Shown here one piece after another: positions 46,941 through 55,702 of a DNA stretch of 64,000 nucleotides. Under the pieces are notes generated by a model. That model did not search any database. It was not told the origin of the DNA and worked only from the letters and a program-made list of their open reading frames with translations. The first letter of the stretch is position 1, and each line of letters starts with the position of its first letter. This stretch comes from Salibaculum sp035270045 (GTDB lineage Bacteria; Pseudomonadota; Alphaproteobacteria; Rhodobacterales; Rhodobacteraceae). A program made the translations under genes and the position numbers. The DNA is taken from positions 9,879 to 73,878 of the forward strand of contig NZ_DATFIP010000058.1 of assembly GCF_035270045.1 (NCBI RefSeq), given 5' to 3'.

Positions 46941-47759
46941 ATGACCAACAGCTATTACGCGCCACAGGGGGGACACCCCGGGCAGGACCAGCTTCTGACC
47001 GACCGCGCTGTTTTTGCCCAAGCTTACGCGGTCATCCCCCGCGGCACGATGCGCGACATCGTCACCAGCTTCCTGCCGTTCTGGGACGATACCCGCGCAT
47101 GGGTGCTGGCGCGGCCACTGTCGGGTTTCGCGGAAACCTTCTCGCAATACATAATGGAGGTGCGGCCCGGTGGCGGCTCGGATCGGCCCGAAACCGACTC
47201 GCGCGCCCAGGCCGTGCTTTTCGTGGTCGAGGGCACGGCGTCCCTGAGCGTCGGGGGAGCCATCCACGAGATGACGCCGGGCGGCTATGCCTATCTGCCC
47301 CCCGACAGCCACTGGACCCTTCGCAACATGGGCGACACACCCTTGCGGTTTCACTGGATCCGCAAGGCGTACCAGGCGGTGGACGGGCTGGATGCGCCTG
47401 ATTTTCTGATCCTCAACGAAAACGACATCTCCCCCATCCCGATGCCAGGCACCGAGGGCAAGTGGGCAACGACCCGGTTCGTCGACCCGACCGACATGCG
47501 GCACGACATGCATGTGACCGTCGTCACCTTCGAGCCGGGTGCGGTGATCCCCTTTCTTGAAACCCACGTGATGGAACACGGGCTCTACGTGCTGGAAGGC
47601 AAGGCCGCCTATCGGCTGAACACTGACTGGGTCGAGGTCGAGGCGGGCGATTTCATGTGGCTGCGCGCCTTTTGCCCGCAGGCTTGCTATGCCGGCGGGC
47701 CGGGTCGGTTCCGCTACCTTCTCTACAAGGACGTGAACCGGCACATGCCCTTACGCTAG
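46941..47759 (+). CDS. allE: (S)-ureidoglycine aminohydrolase
   Basis: Bicupin enzyme that converts ureidoglycine to ureidoglycolate and ammonia in purine breakdown. The 272 aa protein has two cupin domains; the N-terminal part includes GGHPGQDQLLTDRAVFAQAYAVIP, given as LLTDRAVFAQAYAVIPRGTM, and the second cupin holds the metal site around PFLETHVMEHGLYVLEGK, with His, Glu and His ligands. GGAG precedes the ATG at 46941. It is the only purine gene on this side of bhc and converges on bhcR with a four-base overlap. Confidence 0.93.
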   Translation: MTNSYYAPQGGHPGQDQLLTDRAVFAQAYAVIPRGTMRDIVTSFLPFWDDTRAWVLARPLSGFAETFSQYIMEVRPGGGSDRPETDSRAQAVLFVVEGTASLSVGGAIHEMTPGGYAYLPPDSHWTLRNMGDTPLRFHWIRKAYQAVDGLDAPDFLILNENDISPIPMPGTEGKWATTRFVDPTDMRHDMHVTVVTFEPGAVIPFLETHVMEHGLYVLEGKAAYRLNTDWVEVEAGDFMWLRAFCPQACYAGGPGRFRYLLYKDVNRHMPLR

Positions 47760-48586
47760 TCCGCTGCCCCGCCGATCGCGCGGGTCAAATTGCGCGCCGC
47801 GGCCATCACCGGCACGGACAGCCGGTCGATATCGTCCAGCCCCACCCGGCTGGTCGGGCCGGATACGGAAATCCCCGCAACCGCTTCGCCGGTCATGTCA
47901 AAGACCGGGGCCGCGATGCAGCGCATCCCATCTGTCTTTTCCTCGTTGTCCACGGCGTAGCCCCGAGCGCGGATGCCGGCGAGGTCGTCGCGCAACGCCG
48001 CCGCGTCGATGATCGTCTGGCCGGTGAAGGCCTGCAAGCCGACGCCAGCCAGCACCCGCGCCAGCCGCCGGTCCTCCATATGCGCCAGAAGCGCCTTGCC
48101 GATACCCGAGGCATGCATCTCGGACAGGGTGCCGGGCGGAAAGAAGGCGCGGATCGTCGCGCTGGTCTCGACCTGGCCCAGGAACAGCACCGCGCCCTCC
48201 TTCTCGATTCCGAGGTTCGCGGTTTCGCCGGTTTCCTCCATCAGCGCGCGCATGACCGGGCGGGCGCGGTCCACAAGGCTGGTGCGGCGCAGGAACCGGG
48301 CGCCGATCACGAAGGCAGCCGGCCCGATATGCCAGACCTGTTCGGAAGCGTCGAAGTCGACCAACCCGCGCCCCTCGAGCGTCACCAGGATACGATAGAC
48401 GGTCGCCGGGGACTGGCCCGTCTCCTCGGACAGGGCAGACAGCGACAAGCCGGACGTTTCGCTGAGGACTTCGAAGACCCCCATCGCGCGGTCCAGCGAC
48501 TTGATGGTGTTCTGTTCGGTCTTGTCGTGCCAGTCGCGCGGGCGGCCCCGGGCGCGGCGGGGGGCTGGTTTTCGGGGCGCAGGCAT
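47756..48586 (-). CDS. bhcR: IclR-family regulator of the beta-hydroxyaspartate cycle
   Basis: A 276 aa IclR-type regulator: basic N-terminal tail (RKPAPRRARGRPRDW), winged helix (LSALSEETGQSPATVYRIL), and effector domain (about 95-270) ending in SGPTSRVGLDDIDRL. In Paracoccus BhcR binds the bhc promoter and glyoxylate weakens the binding; the same divergent position here supports the name. A TTG at 48607 would add seven residues; the ATG at 48586 is preferred. The 158-base gap to bhcA holds strong inverted repeats. Confidence 0.9.
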   Translation of the reverse strand: MPAPRKPAPRRARGRPRDWHDKTEQNTIKSLDRAMGVFEVLSETSGLSLSALSEETGQSPATVYRILVTLEGRGLVDFDASEQVWHIGPAAFVIGARFLRRTSLVDRARPVMRALMEETGETANLGIEKEGAVLFLGQVETSATIRAFFPPGTLSEMHASGIGKALLAHMEDRRLARVLAGVGLQAFTGQTIIDAAALRDDLAGIRARGYAVDNEEKTDGMRCIAAPVFDMTGEAVAGISVSGPTSRVGLDDIDRLSVPVMAAARNLTRAIGGAAD

Positions 48587-48621
48587 AGGGATCTCTGATT
48601 TCTGCAAATATCTTTCACATT

Positions 48622-48691
48622 ATGAAAAACACAAGGCATTGGCAATATTGTATTTTTCATTTAAAAAATGTTTTGAAAAATAATTTCAAAA
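48622..48691. promoter_or_regulatory. Candidate BhcR operators in the bhcR/bhcA intergenic region
   Basis: In a markedly AT-rich stretch, TTTTGAAA (48671-48678) and TTTCAAAA (48684-48691) are perfect 8-bp arms with a 5-base spacer. A second pair, ATGAAAAA (48622-48629) and TTTTTCAT (48653-48660), encloses CAATATTG (48643-48650), itself a palindrome. The 5-bp spaced dyad, about 54 bases before bhcA, is the best operator candidate for an IclR dimer. Confidence 0.6.
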
Positions 48692-48744
48692 AAGTTTTCT
48701 CGCGTCGCAGCTCCCCCTAGATTGCCCCGAGCACCGCAAAGGAC

Positions 48745-49941
48745 ATGCCCATGAGATTTCAGAATCCGGCCTTCATTCCCGGCCCGACCAACATCCCCGA
48801 AAACCTGCGCAAGGCCTGCGACATGCCGACGATCGATCACCGTTCGCCGCTGTTCGGGCAGATTCTGACCCCGGCGCGTGAAGGCGTGCGGAAGGTTCTA
48901 CAAAGCGACAGCGCCGAGGTTTTCATCTTTCCCGCGACCGGCACCGGCGGCTGGGAGACCGCGCTGACCAACACGCTCTCGTCCGGTGACAGGGTGCTGG
49001 TGGCGCGCAACGGGATGTTCAGCCATCGCTGGATCGACATGTGTCAACGCCACGGGCTGGACGTGCAGGTCGTTGAGGTCCCTTGGGGCAACGGCATCCC
49101 GGCAGACCGCTACGAAGAGATCCTGACCGCCGATACCGGCCACACGATCAAGGCAGTGCTGGCCACCCATAACGAGACCGCGACCGGCGTGCGCTCTGAC
49201 ATCGGCGCGATCCGCAGCGCGATGGACGCTGCCGGGCATCCGGCGCTGCTGTTGGTTGACGGGGTGTCCTCGATCGGGTCGATGGAGTTCCGCTTTGATG
49301 ACTGGGGTGTGGATGTGGCCGTGACAGGCTCGCAAAAGGGGTTCATGCTGCCCGCTGGCCTCGCCATCACCGGGTTCAGCGCCAGGGCCATGGCCGCAAC
49401 TGAGGCCGCCACCCTGCCCCGCACCTTCTTCGACGTGCAGGACATGGCGCGCGGATACGAGAACAACGCCTATCCCTACACCCACGCCGTGGGCCTGATG
49501 AACGGGCTGAACGAATCCTGCAAGATGCTGCTGGACGAGGGGCTGGAAAACGTGTTTGCCCGCCACCACCGCATCGCCGAGGGCGTGCGCGCCGCCGTGC
49601 GCGCCTGGGGACTGGAGCTTTGCGCGAGCGACCCGTCGGTCCAGTCCGACACGGTCAGCGCCATCCGCACGCCCGAAGGCTTCAACGCCACCGATATCGT
49701 CACCCATGCGGCCGACAGATACGGCGTGGCCTTCGGCGTGGGCCTGGGCGAGGTCGCGGGCAAGGTGTTCCGCATCGGGCACCTGGGGTCGCTGACCGAC
49801 GTGATGACCCTGTCGGGCATCGCCACGGCCGAGATGTGCATGGCCGACCTGGGGCTCGAGATCACGTTGGGGTCCGGGGTCGCGGGGGCGCAGGATTACT
49901 ACCGCCGGCATCCGGCCAGGTCCCGCGAGGCCGCCGCATGA
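48745..49941 (+). CDS. bhcA: Aspartate-glyoxylate aminotransferase BhcA
   Basis: PLP enzyme that makes glycine from glyoxylate using aspartate, releasing oxaloacetate, and so opens the beta-hydroxyaspartate cycle. The 398 aa protein belongs to the alanine-glyoxylate/serine-glyoxylate aminotransferase family: IPGPTNIPENLRKACDMPT, TGTGGWETALTNTL, VDGVSSIGSMEF, and the PLP lysine in VTGSQKGFMLP. The regulator and three partner genes alongside fix the identity. The second ATG (48751) has AAGGA at better spacing. It overlaps bhcB by four bases. Confidence 0.94.
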   Translation: MPMRFQNPAFIPGPTNIPENLRKACDMPTIDHRSPLFGQILTPAREGVRKVLQSDSAEVFIFPATGTGGWETALTNTLSSGDRVLVARNGMFSHRWIDMCQRHGLDVQVVEVPWGNGIPADRYEEILTADTGHTIKAVLATHNETATGVRSDIGAIRSAMDAAGHPALLLVDGVSSIGSMEFRFDDWGVDVAVTGSQKGFMLPAGLAITGFSARAMAATEAATLPRTFFDVQDMARGYENNAYPYTHAVGLMNGLNESCKMLLDEGLENVFARHHRIAEGVRAAVRAWGLELCASDPSVQSDTVSAIRTPEGFNATDIVTHAADRYGVAFGVGLGEVAGKVFRIGHLGSLTDVMTLSGIATAEMCMADLGLEITLGSGVAGAQDYYRRHPARSREAAA

Positions 49942-50927
49942 TGAAGGACACGATCATGGATATCCCCACCTACGACGACATGCTGGCCGCCCATGACCGG
50001 ATTGCCCTGCATGTCCGGCGCACCCCGGTGCGCGTATCCGATCACCTGAATGACCTGACCGGCGCGCAGATGTTCTTCAAATGCGAGAACTTCCAGGAAC
50101 CCGGTGCCTTCAAGGCACGCGGGGCCGCCAACGCGGTTTTCGGCCTCGACGCGGCACAGGCGGAACGCGGCGTGGCCACCCACAGCTCGGGCAATCATGC
50201 CTCCTGCCTGTCCTATGCGGCCATGCGCCGGGGCATTCCCTGCAACGTGGTCATGCCGCACACCGCCCCGCAGGCCAAGAAGGACACGGTTGCCCGCTAT
50301 GGCGGCAAGATCACCGAATGCGATCCCTCGACCACCGCCCGCGAAGCCACCTTTGTCCGGGTGCAGGCCGAAACCGGCGGCGATTTCGTCCATCCCTACA
50401 ACGACCCCCGCGTGATCGCGGGCCAGGGCACCTGTTCGCGCGAATTCATGGAACAGACTGACGGGCTGGACGTGGTCGCCGCCCCGATCGGCGGCGGCGG
50501 CATGATCTCGGGCACCTGTCTGACGCTATCGACGCTGGCGCCGGAGACCCAGGTGATCGCCGCCGAGCCGGACCAGGCCGATGATGCCTATCGCAGTTTG
50601 CAGGCCGGTTACATCATCGCCGATGACGCCCCCGAAACCATCGCGGACGGGCTGAAGGTACCGCTCAAGGACCTGACCTGGCATTTCGTGTCGAACCACG
50701 TGTCCGAGATATTCACCGCCTCGGAGCAAGAGATCGTGGCCTCGATGAAGCTCGCCTGGAAACACCTGCGCATCGTGCTGGAACCCTCCAGCGCCGTGCC
50801 GCTGGCCTGCGTGCTGAAAAACCCGGGCACATTTGCCGGCAAACGGGTCGGCATCATCGTCACCGGCGGCAACGTGGACCTGGACAGACTGCCCTGGGTG
50901 CAGGGCGGACAAGGAGACGACAGATGA
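49938..50927 (+). CDS. bhcB: erythro-beta-hydroxyaspartate dehydratase BhcB
   Basis: PLP-dependent fold-type II dehydratase that turns erythro-beta-hydroxyaspartate into iminosuccinate. The 329 aa protein has the PLP lysine in PGAFKARGAAN near residue 55, SSGNHASCLSYA, and APIGGGGMISGT. Sequence alone would read as threonine dehydratase; the order bhcABCD decides. ATGs at 49938, 49941 and 49956 are possible starts. Overlaps bhcA and bhcC by four bases each. Confidence 0.93.
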   Translation: MMKDTIMDIPTYDDMLAAHDRIALHVRRTPVRVSDHLNDLTGAQMFFKCENFQEPGAFKARGAANAVFGLDAAQAERGVATHSSGNHASCLSYAAMRRGIPCNVVMPHTAPQAKKDTVARYGGKITECDPSTTAREATFVRVQAETGGDFVHPYNDPRVIAGQGTCSREFMEQTDGLDVVAAPIGGGGMISGTCLTLSTLAPETQVIAAEPDQADDAYRSLQAGYIIADDAPETIADGLKVPLKDLTWHFVSNHVSEIFTASEQEIVASMKLAWKHLRIVLEPSSAVPLACVLKNPGTFAGKRVGIIVTGGNVDLDRLPWVQGGQGDDR

Positions 50928-52087
50928 ACGACGCGATCAATCTCGACGCCTACGAGGTCGGTTTCGACATTCCTGCCAAGCCGGGGATGGAGGAGGCCGA
51001 TATCCAGACCCCGACGCTGGTGCTGGACCTCGATGCGCTGGAACGCAATATCAAGAAGATGGGCGACTACGCCAAGGCCCACGGCATGCGCCACCGCACC
51101 CATGGCAAGATGCACAAATCGGTGGACGTGCAGACCCTGCAGCAAGAGCTGGGCGGCGCCTGCGGGGTCTGTTGCCAGAAGGTCAGCGAGGCCGAGGTAT
51201 TCGCCCGTGGCGGTATCACCGATATCCTGGTGTCCAACCAGGTGCGCGACCCGGCCAAGATCGACCGGCTGGCGCGGCTGCCGGGGCTGGGCGCACGCAC
51301 CATTGTCTGTGTCGATGACATCGCCAACGTGGACGAATTGTCGGCGGCGGCGGACCGGCACGGCACTCAGATCGAAGGCCTGGTCGAGATCGACTGCGGC
51401 GCGGGGCGCTGCGGCGTGACCACCACGGCACAGGTGATCGAGATCGCCAAGGCGATCGACGCGGCGCCGGGACTGAAATTCGCCGGTATCCAGGCCTACC
51501 AGGGCGCGATGCAGCACCTCGACAGCTACGCCGACCGCAAGGCCAGGATCGACGTTGCCGTGGCGATGGTGCGCGACGCGGTGGAGGGGCTGAAGGCCGA
51601 GGGGCTGGATTGCGACATCGTCGGCGGCGGCGGAACCGGATCCTACTATTTCGAGTCCAATTCGGGCGTCTTCAACGAGCTTCAGTGCGGCTCTTACGCC
51701 TTCATGGATGCCGATTACGGCCGCATCCTGGACAAGGACGGCAACCGCATCGACCAGGGCGAATGGGAAAACGCCTTCTTCATACTGACCAGCGTGATGA
51801 GCCATGCCAAGCCCGACAAGGCCATCGTCGATGCGGGGCTCAAGGCGCAATCGGTCGATAGCGGCCTGCCCGTGGCCTTTGGCCGCGATGACATCGAATA
51901 CGTCAAATGCTCGGACGAGCATGGCGTGGTGGCCGACCCCGACGGGGTGCTGCGCATCAATGACAAGCTGCGGCTTGTGCCGGGCCATTGCGACCCCACC
52001 GCCAATCTCCATGACTGGTACGTGGGCCTGCGCGGCGGCAAGGTCGAATGCGTCTGGCCGGTCTCGGCCCGCGGGCGCGTCTACTGA
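50924..52087 (+). CDS. bhcC: beta-Hydroxyaspartate aldolase BhcC
   Basis: PLP enzyme of the D-threonine aldolase/alanine racemase fold that joins glycine and glyoxylate to erythro-beta-hydroxyaspartate. The 387 aa protein opens IQTPTLVLDLDALERN and has the PLP lysine in THGKMHKS near residue 64, EIDCGAGRCGV, and the metal site GHCDPT near the C-terminus. The family and its place in bhcABCD support the call. bhcD follows at 23 bases. Confidence 0.94.
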   Translation: MNDAINLDAYEVGFDIPAKPGMEEADIQTPTLVLDLDALERNIKKMGDYAKAHGMRHRTHGKMHKSVDVQTLQQELGGACGVCCQKVSEAEVFARGGITDILVSNQVRDPAKIDRLARLPGLGARTIVCVDDIANVDELSAAADRHGTQIEGLVEIDCGAGRCGVTTTAQVIEIAKAIDAAPGLKFAGIQAYQGAMQHLDSYADRKARIDVAVAMVRDAVEGLKAEGLDCDIVGGGGTGSYYFESNSGVFNELQCGSYAFMDADYGRILDKDGNRIDQGEWENAFFILTSVMSHAKPDKAIVDAGLKAQSVDSGLPVAFGRDDIEYVKCSDEHGVVADPDGVLRINDKLRLVPGHCDPTANLHDWYVGLRGGKVECVWPVSARGRVY

Positions 52088-52110
52088 GCCCTCACAGGAA
52101 AGGTGCCACG

Positions 52111-53076
52111 ATGCTGATCGTTCCGGAAAACGAGATCGCCGGTCTCATGACCCGGCAAGCGGCGTTCGACGCGGTCGAGGCGGTGTTCGCGGCCATGGCT
52201 GCGGGCGCAGCCTACAACTTTCCCGTGGTGCGCGAGGCGATCGGCCACGAAGACGCGCTTTACGGCTTCAAGGGCGGGTTCGACCGGAGCGGCGCGACCC
52301 TGGGGCTGAAGGCCGGGGGTTACTGGCCGCACAACATGGAAAAGCGCGGGCTGATCAACCACCAATCCACGGTCTTCCTGTTCGACCCTGATACCGGCAA
52401 GCCCCGCGCCATGGTCGGCGGTAACCTGTTGACCGCGCTGCGCACCGCTGCGGCCTCGGCGGTATCGATAAAGCACCTGGCCCGCGGGGATGCAAAGGTC
52501 TTGGGCATGATCGGCGCAGGCCACCAGGCGGCCTTCCAGTTGCGTGCGGCGCTGGAGCAGCGCGGCTTCGAGAAGGTCATCGGTTGGAATCGGGACCCGA
52601 CGAAACTGTCGACCCTCGCGACGGTCGCGGAGGAGGCCGGCCTGCCCTTCGAGGCCGTGACACTCGACGCCATGGCCGACGCCGACGTGATCGTCTCGAT
52701 CACATCATCTTTTGACGCGATCCTCGGCGCGCACCAGGTCAGCCCCGGCACGCATGTTGCCTGCATGGGCACGGACACGCGCGGCAAGCAGGAAGTTGAC
52801 CCGGTGCTTCTTGCCCGGGCGACGGTCTTCACCGACGAAGTGGCGCAATCCACCAGCATCGGCGAGGCACAGCACGCGGTCGCTCGGGGTCTGATCGCAG
52901 AGGCCGACATCCGCCAGCTTGGCGCGGTGATCAACGGCACGCAACCCCGGCGCAGTTCGACGGATGAAATCACGCTCTTCGATGGCACCGGCGTCGGTCT
53001 GCAAGACCTCGCAGTCGCCGTCGCCGTGGTCCGCCTGGCCGTCGACGAGGGGGTCGCGATCGAGGTTGATTTCTAG
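52111..53076 (+). CDS. bhcD: Iminosuccinate reductase BhcD
   Basis: Ornithine cyclodeaminase/mu-crystallin family enzyme that reduces iminosuccinate to aspartate with NAD(P)H, closing the cycle. The 321 aa protein has GLKAGGYWPHN in the substrate domain, the Rossmann loop GMIGAGHQAAFQLRA near residue 130, and TDEVAQSTSIGEAQ. AAAGG lies before the ATG at 52111. It regenerates the aspartate used by BhcA. Confidence 0.94.
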   Translation: MLIVPENEIAGLMTRQAAFDAVEAVFAAMAAGAAYNFPVVREAIGHEDALYGFKGGFDRSGATLGLKAGGYWPHNMEKRGLINHQSTVFLFDPDTGKPRAMVGGNLLTALRTAAASAVSIKHLARGDAKVLGMIGAGHQAAFQLRAALEQRGFEKVIGWNRDPTKLSTLATVAEEAGLPFEAVTLDAMADADVIVSITSSFDAILGAHQVSPGTHVACMGTDTRGKQEVDPVLLARATVFTDEVAQSTSIGEAQHAVARGLIAEADIRQLGAVINGTQPRRSSTDEITLFDGTGVGLQDLAVAVAVVRLAVDEGVAIEVDF

Positions 53077-53171
53077 GGCTTGGCCCGTTGCGCCGCTTTC
53101 CGCTATCCACCGTTTGCCGGTCGCACCTCGGGCGCAGCCGGTTTTCTTGTCCCGTCAGGAGGGCCCTGCCC

Positions 53172-54173
53172 ATGTCCCGCCCTATCCGCGTCTTCATAAA
53201 CGGCTTCGGCCGCATCGGGCGCAGCCTGTTCCGCCAGATCATGACGACTCCGGCCGGCGCGGGTTTCGAGATCGCGGGCGTGAACGACATCGCCCCACTC
53301 GAGACCTGCGCCTACCTGCTGCGCTACGACAGCGTTTATGGCCCCTTTCCGCAAACGATCGAGGCCGGCCAGAGCTGGATCCAGGCACATGAGACGCGCC
53401 TGCCTTTCCACAATGAACCCGACCTGCGGACCCTTGATCTGGGGGACGTGGACATTGTTCTGGAATGCACTGGCCGCGCCAAGGACCGCACGACCGCCGA
53501 GGCCGCGCTGGCCGCCGGGGCCGACAGGGTTCTGATTTCCGGGCCCTCGCCCGCCGCCGACGCCACCGTGGTGCTGGGGGCAAACGAAGACAGGTTGGGG
53601 GCGACGCGCATTGTCTCGAACGCCTCATGCACCACGAATGCCATCGCGCCGCTCTTGCGGGCGCTGGACGGGGCCTTCGGGATCGCGCGGGCCCATGTAA
53701 CCACGGTGCATTGTTATACCGGCAGTCAGCCCACCGTGGATCAGCCCGGGCCCAACCTTGAGCGCAGCCGGGCTGCGGCAGTCTCGATGGTTCCCACCAC
53801 CACCAGCGCCATGGACCAGGTCACGCAGGTCCTGCCCGGCTTTCGCGACCGGTTGAGCGTGACGGCGGTTCGGGTGCCGGCGATTTCGGTTTCCGCGGTG
53901 GATGCCGTCTTGCAATTGAAGAACCCGCCGGTTGGCGACCTTCACGGGGCGATGGCCGAGTCCCTGGCGGACCGGACCCTCTTCGGGCTGACGCAAGACC
54001 CCTGCGTGTCCACCGATTTCCGGGGCCGGACGGAATCGCTGGTGCTGGCCCTGCCGGAAACCCGGGTCACACCGGGCGGGCAGCTGCGGATGCTGGGGTG
54101 GTATGACAACGAATGGGGCTTTTCGGCGCGGATGCTGGACATGGCAACCCGCATGGCCCCCCTCTTGCCGTGA
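53172..54173 (+). CDS. Glyceraldehyde-3-phosphate dehydrogenase, divergent paralog
   Basis: A 333 aa type I GAPDH with the N-terminal INGFGRIGRSLFR, the NAD-selecting Asp in VNDIAP, the catalytic Cys in NASCTTN near residue 153, and a C-terminal WYDNEWGFSARMLDM. Differences from core GAPDH include TVHCYTGSQPT in place of the usual HSYTNDQ-type strand and missing Arg-Gly substrate loop residues around SMVPTTTSAMD. It lies 95 bases after bhcD on the same strand and may serve gluconeogenesis from cycle products, or use another phosphorylated aldehyde. Not the central gap by appearance. Confidence 0.85.
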   Translation: MSRPIRVFINGFGRIGRSLFRQIMTTPAGAGFEIAGVNDIAPLETCAYLLRYDSVYGPFPQTIEAGQSWIQAHETRLPFHNEPDLRTLDLGDVDIVLECTGRAKDRTTAEAALAAGADRVLISGPSPAADATVVLGANEDRLGATRIVSNASCTTNAIAPLLRALDGAFGIARAHVTTVHCYTGSQPTVDQPGPNLERSRAAAVSMVPTTTSAMDQVTQVLPGFRDRLSVTAVRVPAISVSAVDAVLQLKNPPVGDLHGAMAESLADRTLFGLTQDPCVSTDFRGRTESLVLALPETRVTPGGQLRMLGWYDNEWGFSARMLDMATRMAPLLP

Positions 54174-54204
54174 GACAGGCGGCGTGCGAAGCACGCCGCC
54201 TGTC
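54174..54204. terminator. Long perfect hairpin between gap and the purine permease
   Basis: A 14-bp perfect stem (GACAGGCGGCGTGC with GCACGCCGCCTGTC) with a GAA loop starts at the first base after the GAPDH stop. Both flanking genes converge on it. There is no T-run on either side, so it may end transcription both ways with help or stabilise 3' ends. Confidence 0.6.
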
Positions 54205-54227
54205 CCGATCGCAGGCTTGACCGCCCC

Positions 54228-55652
54228 CTAGTTGCGTTCCTCCCCGGCAAAGGACCCCGCGCCGCGACCGGTCATGCCGCCCGAGACCTCTTCGGTGGAT
54301 TCGTCGGTCAGGTCGACCGGTAGCGCCAGGTTCAGGATGATCGCGATCAGTGCCGCGGGCAGGATACCACTGGTCGCCAGCACCTTGAGCGTCTCTGGAA
54401 GGTATTGCAGCGCCCCCGGCTCCAGTTGCAGGCCAAGGCCCAGGGACAGCGCAATCGCGAAGATCACCATGTTGCGGCGGTTCCAGGTCACGTCCGACAG
54501 CATCGAGATACCGGCAGCGACCACCATGCCGAACATGACGATGACACCCCCGCCCAGAACCTCGATGGGCACTGACGAGACGACCGCACCCACCTTCGGT
54601 ACAAGCCCGCACAGGATCAGGAAGATCGCCCCGATGGTCACGACGTGACGGCTCATGACCCCGGTCATGGCAATGAGACCGACATTCTGACTGAACGAGG
54701 TATTGGGCAGCGCACCAAACAGGCCGGACACGGCGGTGCCGATCCCGTCCGCGTAGGTCGCGCCCTGGATTTCCTTGTCAGTGGCTTCACGACCCGCGCC
54801 ACCCTTGGTGATGCCAGACACGTCACCCACGGTTTCAATGGCGGACACGAATGACATCAGGCAGAAGCCGATGACGGCGGCGACCGAGAATTCCAGCCCG
54901 AAATGTAGCGGGCTGGGTAGCGCGAAGGGTTCCGCCGTGGCGACATTGCCAAAGCTGACTTCGCCCAGGACGTAGGCTAGGGCATAGCCCACAAGCAGGC
55001 CAACCAGAACCGCAGAGACAGACAACATCCCGCGGGCGAAGAATTTCAGCCCCAAGGTTACCAAGATCACCGTTCCGGCCATCAGCCAGTTCAACCCGGA
55101 GCCGTATTCATCGGTTCCGATGGCCGGAACACCCCCGGCGGCATACTGGATGCCCACCTGAACCAGCGCCAGGCCGATCATGGTCACGACCAGCCCGGTG
55201 ACCAGCGGCGGCAGGGCAAAGCGAAAGCGGCCAATGAATAGCCCGAGGAAAGCATGGAACAGACCGCCCACGAAAACGCCGCCCATCAGAACGGCAATGG
55301 CCTCGACGCCCTTGCCCGCGACCAGCGGGATCATGATCGGAATGAAAGCGAAACTGGTGCCCTGCACGATGGGTAGGCGCGCGCCCGCCGGGCCGATACC
55401 GATGGTCTGTATCAGCGTGGCGATGCCTGCAAAGAACATCGACATCTGGATCATGTAGATCATCTGCGGAAAGTCGGGCGAGTCCGACCCGTAGCCGAAG
55501 CCGGCGGCCCCGCAGACGATGATCGCGGGCGTGACGTTCGACACGAACATCGCCAGCACGTGCTGGATGCCCAGCGGCACCGCCTTGGCGATGGGGGGCG
55601 TGTAGTTGGGATCGCGCAGCTGGCCCGGCGTCCCGATGGTTCCGTCTGACAT
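54228..55652 (-). CDS. Purine/pyrimidine permease, nucleobase-ascorbate (NCS2) family
   Basis: A 474 aa inner-membrane symporter with about 14 helices. NCS2 landmarks: GIQHVLAMFV in the first helix, the substrate helix ESVGDVSG-like ETVGDVSGITKGG, and the signature QNVGLIAMTGV after FGALPNTSFS. The neighbouring urate and allantoin genes point to xanthine or urate as cargo. It begins at 55652 and is followed by a long hairpin; allA lies upstream on the same strand. Confidence 0.92.
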   Translation of the reverse strand: MSDGTIGTPGQLRDPNYTPPIAKAVPLGIQHVLAMFVSNVTPAIIVCGAAGFGYGSDSPDFPQMIYMIQMSMFFAGIATLIQTIGIGPAGARLPIVQGTSFAFIPIMIPLVAGKGVEAIAVLMGGVFVGGLFHAFLGLFIGRFRFALPPLVTGLVVTMIGLALVQVGIQYAAGGVPAIGTDEYGSGLNWLMAGTVILVTLGLKFFARGMLSVSAVLVGLLVGYALAYVLGEVSFGNVATAEPFALPSPLHFGLEFSVAAVIGFCLMSFVSAIETVGDVSGITKGGAGREATDKEIQGATYADGIGTAVSGLFGALPNTSFSQNVGLIAMTGVMSRHVVTIGAIFLILCGLVPKVGAVVSSVPIEVLGGGVIVMFGMVVAAGISMLSDVTWNRRNMVIFAIALSLGLGLQLEPGALQYLPETLKVLATSGILPAALIAIILNLALPVDLTDESTEEVSGGMTGRGAGSFAGEERN

Positions 55653-55702
55653 GGGTCTTGTCCCTCTCTGTTGATGCAGGCCCGGTTGATCCGGGCCCTT
55701 TG

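Noticed and set aside
45237..47744. 835-codon minus-strand frame opposite glcB and allE
   Set aside because: Both plus-strand genes have full sets of family motifs and a terminator between them, so the antisense frame is a GC-rich shadow.
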